This document shows positions 56,983 through 64,000 of a stretch of 64,000 bases of DNA, piece after piece. The translations under genes were made by a program, and so were the position numbers. The stretch lies in NCBI GenBank assembly GCA_964486765.1, contig CAZAOA010000002.1:36615-100614 (forward strand). Reading direction: 5' to 3'. Every line of letters begins with the position of its first letter. The first letter of the stretch is position 1. This DNA is from CAZAOA01 sp964486765. Lineage in GTDB: Bacteria; Patescibacteriota; UBA1384; XYA2-FULL-43-10. Below the pieces are notes generated by a model that was given only the letters and a program-made list of their open reading frames with translations, had not been told where the DNA came from and did no database searches.

Positions 56983-58785
56983 CTATTTTACTTCTCTCTT
57001 TTTCTTTATAACTTTATATATAATTATTTGATCGCCATTTGCCATCTTCACTCCAGGTTCAAGTCCAATTCCAAACTCTTGATTTGCGTCAACCTCCTTA
57101 ACTTCACTCTTTTCTCTTCGAAGAGAGATCACCTTACCCCGCCATTTTTCATTCTTATCTTGTAATATCTTTATTTTGTCGCCAATTTTAGCTCCACCGC
57201 CTTCAAGCATAGCGCCAATTACAACTCCTTTTTTATCATCTCGAAAAATCTGGATAATTTTGCCTTCTGCAAGTGGTTCTTCAATAATTTCTAGTGGCAA
57301 CATTTCAGAAACAGTACTCTTAAGATTATCGATCACCTCGTAGATTACTTCACCTGAGATTATCTTTGTTTTGTCTTTCTCTGCTATCTTATTTGCTACT
57401 GGCATCGTTCTAGTTCTAAAGCCCAATACGATAGCTTTCGATGCTTTGGCTACACCCACGTCTGATTCAGAAACAGGTCCAACTCCTTCATAGACAATAT
57501 TTATATCTACAAATTTCGATTCGATTTCAGAAAGCATTTTTTTCATCGCCTCAAGAGAGCCCTTGACATCTGCCTTAACAACCAATGGAATTTCCATCGT
57601 TTCAGTTGGCTCACCTTCATCGTCCTTGTTTATTTTTTGTGCAGATGAAATGTGAATTTTATTTATCTCTTTTTCAACGAGTTTTGCTGCCATTCTTGCA
57701 TCTTTTTCTGAACTGTGGACTATCAATCTATCACCAAAACTCGGTAGAGATTTAAGTCCTGCAAGCCTTACCGGATAACTTGGAGGAGCAATGTTAATGG
57801 GATTTGAATTATAATCCTCCATTATTCTTGCTTTTCCGGAAGTGTTACCGACTTGGATTATGTCTCCCTTATTCAGAGTACCGTTTTCTATTAGAACTAT
57901 TGCAAGAGCCCCTGCCCCTTTGTGCATATGTGAGTCAATAACTATTCCTGTAGCCGGGGCGGTTGGATCAGCTTTTAGCTCCATCATTTCGGCTTGCAAT
58001 AAAATCATCTCCAACAAATTGTCAATCCCATCTCCCTTTAGAGCAGAGACCTCAACCATAACGGTTTTTCCACCCCACTCTTCTGGTACTAGTCCAAGAT
58101 CTCCAAGCTGTTGTTTCACCTTCATCGCATCTGCACTAGGAAGATCAGCTTTATTGATTGCAACTATGATCGGCACATTTTGCTCTTTCGCTTGCATGGC
58201 TACCTCTTTGGTTTGAGGTTTTACGCCATCATTAGCTGCGACAATTAGGATAACAATATCAGTAATTGCAGTTCCATGTCCCCTTAAAGCTGAAAAGGCT
58301 GCATGTCCAGGAGTGTCAATAAAAGTAATTATCTTATCTTTCAGTTTTTTATTTTTTGTGTTAGAAAGCTTTGCCTGATAAGCAGATATGTGTTGGGTTA
58401 TTCCTCCTGATTCACTCTCAACCACTGAAGCTCCTCTTATATTGTCAAGCAATGTAGTCTTACCGTGATCGACATGGCCCATAATAGTCACGATTGGAGG
58501 TCGTGGTAGATAATTTTTTTCATCTATGGTCTCTACAACTTTTTTTTCTATTTCTCCAGCATCTTCTAATTTTCGAACAACCTTTAATCCTAAGTCATCT
58601 CCTATGATGGCTGCAGTTTCAAAGTCAATCGTATCGTTTATATTTGCTAGAACTCCATTTTTCATCAACAGAGAGATGATCGATGAAACAGCAACATTTG
58701 AAGTAGCCGAAAAATCCTGCACACTTATTGCAGAACCAATCGAAACTTCGATAATTTTTTCTTCTTCTTTTGGCATAGTTTTCAC
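56983..58785 (-). CDS. infB: Translation initiation factor IF-2
   Basis: 600 residues, a short form without the long N-terminal extension. IF2_N helix (about 8-60), G domain with VTIMGHVDHGKTTLLD (G1), DTPGHAAF (G3) and NKADLPSA (G4), then domains II-IV (GIVIDSHMHKGAGALAIVLIENGTL, C-terminal GEVIYEVIDNLKSTVSEMLP). It brings initiator tRNA to the 30S subunit. Likely start ATG 58785 or 58776. Confidence 0.97.
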   Translation of the reverse strand: MKTMPKEEEKIIEVSIGSAISVQDFSATSNVAVSSIISLLMKNGVLANINDTIDFETAAIIGDDLGLKVVRKLEDAGEIEKKVVETIDEKNYLPRPPIVTIMGHVDHGKTTLLDNIRGASVVESESGGITQHISAYQAKLSNTKNKKLKDKIITFIDTPGHAAFSALRGHGTAITDIVILIVAANDGVKPQTKEVAMQAKEQNVPIIVAINKADLPSADAMKVKQQLGDLGLVPEEWGGKTVMVEVSALKGDGIDNLLEMILLQAEMMELKADPTAPATGIVIDSHMHKGAGALAIVLIENGTLNKGDIIQVGNTSGKARIMEDYNSNPINIAPPSYPVRLAGLKSLPSFGDRLIVHSSEKDARMAAKLVEKEINKIHISSAQKINKDDEGEPTETMEIPLVVKADVKGSLEAMKKMLSEIESKFVDINIVYEGVGPVSESDVGVAKASKAIVLGFRTRTMPVANKIAEKDKTKIISGEVIYEVIDNLKSTVSEMLPLEIIEEPLAEGKIIQIFRDDKKGVVIGAMLEGGGAKIGDKIKILQDKNEKWRGKVISLRREKSEVKEVDANQEFGIGLEPGVKMANGDQIIIYKVIKKKREVK

Positions 58786-58982
58786 TTAATATGAACAATG
58801 AAGTGTGTAGTTCGTGCATTGAAATAAATCCAATAATGCATAGAGCTACTTTAAACTTCACTCCTCATGCCACCTTAGCACAAACTAGTTTCATTATCAA
58901 TCTATAATGATGAGCAATTTCGAATACAGATAATAAACAAATACTCTTTGTAGACTAAAACAAAATATACAATAAAAAAGTG

Positions 58983-61970
58983 TTACAACTTTTTACTTGA
59001 ACCCCAATAATTTACATCCCCACGTTTTTCTTCAAGTTTGTTACTTTTTGGCGGAGGAAGTGGGGTCGAGCCGTTATATCTATTTACTTTAATCTTTGAA
59101 TCGGACTTTATCTGATCTTCTTCTTTTTTTTCATCTTGTGATTTCTTGTCATCATATCTTTTGACAGAGATTTCTTTTGCTTCATTCTGTGGATCTTTTT
59201 TTGCCGTCGGTTGGTCAGAAATTGGCTGATCTTTTTTTGTTGGCAACTCTTTTTTATTGTTTTTCAAGGCGTCTGGGTCTTTATTAGGCGGCTCTGCAGT
59301 AAGTGGTAGCACTTCTTGTTCCCCTTCTTCTGGTTCCGGTAAAATTAATGCTACTGAAGAGACTTTGTCTGCTCCTCTAAGACGCATCAGGGTGACTCCT
59401 TGAGTATCACGACCAAGTCTCTTTATCGCTTTTAGAGACATCCTAATAAATTGTCCTTTTCTTGAGGCCAACACAACATCTCCCTCATCACCATAAGTTA
59501 TATGCATTCCAATAACGTCACCAGTTTTTGCTGTTCTATTCGCTGCCTTTACACCACTTCCACCACGTTTTTGAATCTTGAAATGCTTCAGCATTGTTCG
59601 TTTCCCAAAACCATTTTCTAATACAATTAACATATCTGGACCTAAATATTTGGAACCATTAGCACTAAAATCTGCATCTTCGCCCCTTACAATGTCAACA
59701 GCCATTACCTTGTCTTCGCCCTTAAGCTTCATCCCCCGAACACCGGCTGCAGATCTACCCATTGGCCGAAGGTCTGATTCTTTATAACAAATTGACATAC
59801 CTTTTTCAGAAACTTCCACCGCATAGTCTTTTCCGGATGTTGCCTTAACCCATTTAAGTTCATCAGAGTCTTTAAGACCCATTGCGACAATACCGGTTTT
59901 TCTTATATTATCATACTTTACTATCTCTGTTTTTTTTGCATTTCCGTTTTTTGTAAACATTGCAAAATACTTCTCTTTGTTATCATCTTTGGCGATAGTA
60001 AGAACTGAAGTAACTTTCTCGCCTGGACCAATTTGGATTATATTGACTACCGGCGTTCCTTTCGCTTGACGCGAAGTTGCGGGCAATTCATAAACTTTGC
60101 TCTTAAATACTCTTCCTTTATTTGTAAAGAAGTAGATGTCATCGTGAGTATAACAACTTGAAAGATGATCGATTATATCTTCTTCTTTCGTCGTCATTCC
60201 CACTACACCTTTTCCACCACGAATCTGTTTTCTATAAGTTCCAACTCCCTGACGCTTTATATAGTTACCCCTAGTTAATGAAACTATAACTTGCTCATTT
60301 GGTATAAGATCTTCAGCATTAAAATCTCCAAGAGCATTTGAAATAATCTTGGTTCTTCTTTTATCTCCAAATTTTTCTTTGACCTCCTTTAAGTCTTCTT
60401 TTATGAGACCTAAAATCTTTTCGGGGCTACCTAGAAGATTTTCAAGATAAGAAATCATCTTCAACACATCATTGTATTCGTCTTCAATCCTTTTTCTCTC
60501 CAAAGCGGCCAATTGAGAAAGCCTCATCTCAAGTATTGCGTCAGCTTGTCTGTCTGAAAATTTGAACTTAGCCTTCAAATTAACTTTAGCCATCTCTCTA
60601 TTTTGAGACTTTTTAATTATCTCGATGACTTCGTCAATATGATCGAGTGCTTTCTTTAATCCCTCAAGAATGTGGGCTCTTTCTTTTGCTTTATGTAACT
60701 CAAACTTCGTTCTTCTTGTAACTACTTCTTTTCTATGTTCAATATAATAGCTAAGGATGTCTTTCAATGTCATCACCCTTGGCTCCAAGTCTGGAGTAAG
60801 GGCTAACATATTTACATGAAAAGCGGTTTGAAGTGATGTTAATTCGAATAACCTGTTTAGAACTTTTTTCGGATAAGCACTGCTTTTTAACTCTATTACA
60901 ACTCGAACTCCTTTTCTGTCAGATTCATCTCGTATATCCGATATCCCATCAAGTTTCTTATCTTTCACAAGTTCGGCCATCTTTGTTATGAGGTTCGCTT
61001 TATTAACCTGATAAGGCATTTCTGTTACAATTATCCTAAATCCACGCTTCACTTCTTCAATATCGGTAACGGCTCGCATCACTATCTTGCCTTTTCCAGT
61101 GGCATAAGCAGTTTTTATATCTTCTTTGTTATAGATTATCCCACCAGTTGGAAAATCTGGACCCTTGACGTATTGCATCATTTCTTCTGGCGACGCATCT
61201 GGATGATCAATCAAATGTATTACACCATCACATATTTCATTTAGATTATGTGGTGGAATATTTGTAGCCATTCCAACTGCAATTCCCATAGATCCATTCA
61301 AAAGTAACTGGGGAACTCTAGCGGGAAGAACTTTAGGTTCCAAGGTGGAGCCGTCATAGTTGTCTTGCCAATCAACTGTGTCTTTGTCTATATCAGTTAA
61401 CATCTGCCCAGCAACTTGAGACATTCTACATTCTGTGTACCGCATAGCAGCAGCGCTATCGCCGTCCATTGAGCCAAAGTTTCCCTGACCATCTACAAGT
61501 TGATATCGCATTGAAAAATCTTGAGCCATTCTGACTAAAGAATCGTAAGCAGCGATATCTCCATGAGGGTGATAGTTTCCAATTACCTCACCAACAACTT
61601 TGGCCGATTTCCTGTACTTTGTGTTGTAATTAAGTCCTGTAGCGTGCATAGCATAAAGCACCCGTCTATGCACAGGCTTCATTCCATCACGAACATCAGG
61701 AAGAGCACGAGAAACTATTACGCTCATTGCGTAATCAAGATAAGAGGTTTGCATCTCCTCAATAATTGGTTGAGGTTTTAAGGTCCCTATGTTGGAATCA
61801 ACAACTTCTTCTTTGATAGTTTTATCCTCTATTTCATCAGCATTATTGTCAGAATCGGATGCTTTTTCTTGTTTGTCATCTGCAAAATCTTCAGAAACAG
61901 AACTTTCGTTTTCAATCTGATCATCTTTCTTGATCTCATCATCTTGGTTTTTTTCATTATTCTTCGGCAT
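58983..61970 (-). CDS. gyrA: DNA gyrase subunit A
   Basis: 995 residues, longer than usual because of acidic N-terminal (about 1-65) and Lys/Glu/Pro-rich C-terminal (about 900-995) extensions. Breakage-reunion domain with the catalytic Tyr in AAMRYTECRMS, coiled coil, and six C-terminal beta-pinwheel blades. The GyrA box reads KQIRGGKG instead of QRRGGKG, but its glycines and basic residues are kept, so negative supercoiling remains likely. Adjacent to gyrB in the same orientation. Confidence 0.97.
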   Translation of the reverse strand: MPKNNEKNQDDEIKKDDQIENESSVSEDFADDKQEKASDSDNNADEIEDKTIKEEVVDSNIGTLKPQPIIEEMQTSYLDYAMSVIVSRALPDVRDGMKPVHRRVLYAMHATGLNYNTKYRKSAKVVGEVIGNYHPHGDIAAYDSLVRMAQDFSMRYQLVDGQGNFGSMDGDSAAAMRYTECRMSQVAGQMLTDIDKDTVDWQDNYDGSTLEPKVLPARVPQLLLNGSMGIAVGMATNIPPHNLNEICDGVIHLIDHPDASPEEMMQYVKGPDFPTGGIIYNKEDIKTAYATGKGKIVMRAVTDIEEVKRGFRIIVTEMPYQVNKANLITKMAELVKDKKLDGISDIRDESDRKGVRVVIELKSSAYPKKVLNRLFELTSLQTAFHVNMLALTPDLEPRVMTLKDILSYYIEHRKEVVTRRTKFELHKAKERAHILEGLKKALDHIDEVIEIIKKSQNREMAKVNLKAKFKFSDRQADAILEMRLSQLAALERKRIEDEYNDVLKMISYLENLLGSPEKILGLIKEDLKEVKEKFGDKRRTKIISNALGDFNAEDLIPNEQVIVSLTRGNYIKRQGVGTYRKQIRGGKGVVGMTTKEEDIIDHLSSCYTHDDIYFFTNKGRVFKSKVYELPATSRQAKGTPVVNIIQIGPGEKVTSVLTIAKDDNKEKYFAMFTKNGNAKKTEIVKYDNIRKTGIVAMGLKDSDELKWVKATSGKDYAVEVSEKGMSICYKESDLRPMGRSAAGVRGMKLKGEDKVMAVDIVRGEDADFSANGSKYLGPDMLIVLENGFGKRTMLKHFKIQKRGGSGVKAANRTAKTGDVIGMHITYGDEGDVVLASRKGQFIRMSLKAIKRLGRDTQGVTLMRLRGADKVSSVALILPEPEEGEQEVLPLTAEPPNKDPDALKNNKKELPTKKDQPISDQPTAKKDPQNEAKEISVKRYDDKKSQDEKKEEDQIKSDSKIKVNRYNGSTPLPPPKSNKLEEKRGDVNYWGSSKKL

Positions 61971-62012
61971 TTGATATTTCCTTATTTAGATGTTTGGTTA
62001 AATTGAATAATC

Positions 62013-64000
62013 TTAAATGTCCAAGTTCTTGACTTTTTTAGCCTGGCTTTGAATGAAATGTTTTCTTGGTGGAACTTGATCACCCATTAGAATAGAAAAT
62101 AGTTCATCAGCTTCTTCTGCCTCGTTATTTGTAACCTGAAGTAAAATCCTGTTTTTTGGGTTCATCGTTGTATCCCAAAGTTGGGTAGGATTCATCTCAC
62201 CAAGACCCTTGTAACGCTGAATACTCAACCCTGTTGCCTTCCCGCCTTCAGCCTTGTCATTGTATTCATTAAGTTTAGACTCAAGCTCTTTATCAGTATA
62301 AATCCACTCTTTATTTTTACCTTTTGCTATTGAAAAAAGCGGAGGTTGTGCAATATAAATATGACCTTTATTAATTAATTCTGGAAAATTTCTAAAGAAA
62401 AATGTCAAAAGAAGTGTCCGGATGTGGGCTCCATCTACATCTGCATCAGTCATAATAATTATTCTGTCGTATCTAAGTCTTTTATAATCAATGTCTTCAC
62501 CAATCCCAACACCTATAGCAACGACAAGACTTTTTATCTCTTCATTCGAAAGCATTCTATCAAGCCTGGCTCTCTCGACATTCAAAATTTTTCCTCGTAG
62601 TGGCAAAATTGCCTGAAATTGCCTATCTCGTCCCTGTTTGGCAGAACCACCAGCCGAATCTCCCTCAACAATGTAAACTTCGCTTCTGCTCGGATCCTTT
62701 GACGAGCAATCTGCAAGTTTTCCAGGAAGTGTCATACCGTCGAGTGCTCCTTTTCGAATAATTGTGTCTCTGGCAGCTCTTGCGGCAAGTCTAGCTCTAG
62801 CAGAGAGAGCACATTTCTCAATAATTCTTTTCGCTTCAATTGGATTTTCATCCAAATAATACCCAATTGCTTCAGCTGTTACAGTTTCAACTATTCCCCT
62901 AACTTCAGTATTACCGAGTTTTGCCTTAGTTTGACCTTCAAACTGTGGGTCTTTAAGCTTTACCGACAAAATTGCGGTCATCCCCTCTCGAACATCTTCA
63001 CCCGAGAGTGTATCTTTTTTATCCTTAAAAAGACCTGCTTTTTTAGCAAAGTCGTTTATGGCACGAGTAAGGGCCGTTCTGAAACCGGTAAGGTGAGTCC
63101 CGCCCTCCGCAGTGTAAATATTGTTGGCAAAAGTATATGTGTGCTCCTTATAGTCATCCGTATAGGCTATTGCAAGCTCCACCATCACATCTTCTAACTC
63201 TTTTTCTACATATAGTGGTGGATCGTTGTAAACTGTTCTTTGTTTGTTCAAATGCCTTACATAAGAAGCAATTCCGCCTTCGAAATAGAAAGTGTATTGC
63301 TTTTGACTAGAATTTACATTTGAATTACTATCAGAGACGTTTCCTCGGCCAGTAGCCATATTTTTTTCAAGCTTAACTTTTTCCTCCTCGATATTTACAG
63401 TATCTAATTCTTCTTCTATTTTTGTATCAACTTTCTCATCTTGTCTGTCATCAATAATCTGGATTTTTACACCCTTGGTTAGGTACGCTTGCTGTCTGGC
63501 ATGAGAAACAATAGTGTTGAAGTCGAACTGCGTAATATCGAAAATCTCCGGGTCTGGCAAAAATGTTAGAGTGGTTCCGGTTTCATCAGATTTGCCAATC
63601 TCTTTTACATCTTCTTTAGCGATACCTCGTTCAAATTCTTGAAAGTATTTTTTACCATCCCGTCTTACTTCTGCTTTAATCCAGATACTTAAAGCATTTA
63701 CTACCGATACTCCAACACCATGAAGCCCACCTGAGACCTTATAGCCACCATCTCCGAACTTTCCTCCAGAATGAAGGGTAGTCAAAACTGTTTCTAAGGC
63801 AGATTTTTTAGTGGTTTTGTGTTTATCAACCGGAATTCCTCGACCGTTGTCACAAACGGAAACAGAACCATCATTATTTAGAGTAATTATTATCGTATCC
63901 GCGACTCCTGCCATCGCCTCATCAATAGAGTTATCGGAAACCTCCCAAACAAGGTGATGAACACCCACAATCCGCTTCCGAACCACATACATCGCAGGTC
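62013..64000 (-). CDS. gyrB: DNA gyrase subunit B (5' end beyond window)
   Basis: About 662 codons are visible and the frame stays open to the window edge (PAMYVVRKRIVGVHHLVWEVSDNSIDEAMAG). GHKL ATPase (DNGRGIPVDKHKTTKKSALETVLTTLHSGGKFG), transducer domain, TOPRIM with EGDSAGGSAKQGRDRQFQA and DADVDGAHI, and the C-terminal QRYKGLGEMNPTQLWDTTM. An acidic insert of about 55 residues (about 160-225, rich in Glu, Asp and Asn) interrupts the transducer region. The VRKRIVG stretch replaces the usual GSTSERG. Confidence 0.97.
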   Translation of the reverse strand, partial: PAMYVVRKRIVGVHHLVWEVSDNSIDEAMAGVADTIIITLNNDGSVSVCDNGRGIPVDKHKTTKKSALETVLTTLHSGGKFGDGGYKVSGGLHGVGVSVVNALSIWIKAEVRRDGKKYFQEFERGIAKEDVKEIGKSDETGTTLTFLPDPEIFDITQFDFNTIVSHARQQAYLTKGVKIQIIDDRQDEKVDTKIEEELDTVNIEEEKVKLEKNMATGRGNVSDSNSNVNSSQKQYTFYFEGGIASYVRHLNKQRTVYNDPPLYVEKELEDVMVELAIAYTDDYKEHTYTFANNIYTAEGGTHLTGFRTALTRAINDFAKKAGLFKDKKDTLSGEDVREGMTAILSVKLKDPQFEGQTKAKLGNTEVRGIVETVTAEAIGYYLDENPIEAKRIIEKCALSARARLAARAARDTIIRKGALDGMTLPGKLADCSSKDPSRSEVYIVEGDSAGGSAKQGRDRQFQAILPLRGKILNVERARLDRMLSNEEIKSLVVAIGVGIGEDIDYKRLRYDRIIIMTDADVDGAHIRTLLLTFFFRNFPELINKGHIYIAQPPLFSIAKGKNKEWIYTDKELESKLNEYNDKAEGGKATGLSIQRYKGLGEMNPTQLWDTTMNPKNRILLQVTNNEAEEADELFSILMGDQVPPRKHFIQSQAKKVKNLDI

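Noticed and set aside
1..64000. CRISPR array
   Set aside because: No evenly spaced identical repeats with unique spacers occur; the repeats found are dispersed or tandem coding repeats.

Overview
The window reads as an AT-rich, gene-dense bacterial chromosome segment of Candidate Phyla Radiation (Patescibacteria) type. This is an inference from short housekeeping proteins, a cut-down DnaJ, ComEC split in two, lamin-tail-domain proteins, many small membrane proteins without close relatives, and standard-code genes packed in long same-strand runs. I cannot name the lineage. There is one 10-base assembly gap at 38610-38619. The gyrB gene runs off the right edge.

Two core blocks lie on the minus strand. 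Block 1 (about 4.4-26.8 kb) holds a parvulin isomerase, an LCP cell-wall ligase, tsaB/tsaE, a lamin-tail/OB protein, a PH-domain protein, queH, ruvB, ruvA, a phosphohexomutase, a sugar/glycan set (kinase-like protein, three glycosyltransferases, DUF218 protein, galT), ruvC, yebC and a split comEC. Block 2 (about 52.5-64 kb) holds obg, a LysM-CHAP hydrolase, the c-di-AMP pair cdaR/cdaA, infB, gyrA and gyrB. The plus-strand grpE, dnaK and dnaJ should form one chaperone operon, but an island of about 21.6 kb separates grpE (ends 27326) from dnaK (starts 48953).

Two accessory zones stand out. Zone A (1-4.4 kb) lies next to tRNA-Asp and consists of short cassettes that are richer in G+C than the core. 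Each has its own TTGACA-like promoter, and they are separated by direct repeats and hairpins. Zone B is the grpE-dnaK island. It contains a G+C-richer six-gene operon (two radical SAM enzymes, an NAD-epimerase, an anticodon-domain-less LysRS-like ligase, an S66 peptidase and a PrmC-like methyltransferase). It also contains a DNA glycosylase-like gene, a ThiF-MFS-PaaK-histidine kinase operon, several metallopeptidases, a glycine-rich small protein, and relics of idi and of a tyrosine recombinase.

The most striking signals are three complete type III hammerhead ribozymes placed just downstream of three unrelated accessory genes (minus 735-787, minus 2089-2141, plus 47942-47991), and repeated copies of gene 3' ends (grpE, idi, and a histidine kinase/methyltransferase tail) that bound the inserted modules. 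Together they suggest gene cassettes inserted repeatedly at gene ends. The radical SAM/LysRS-like/S66 operon is the best candidate for an undescribed small-molecule pathway.
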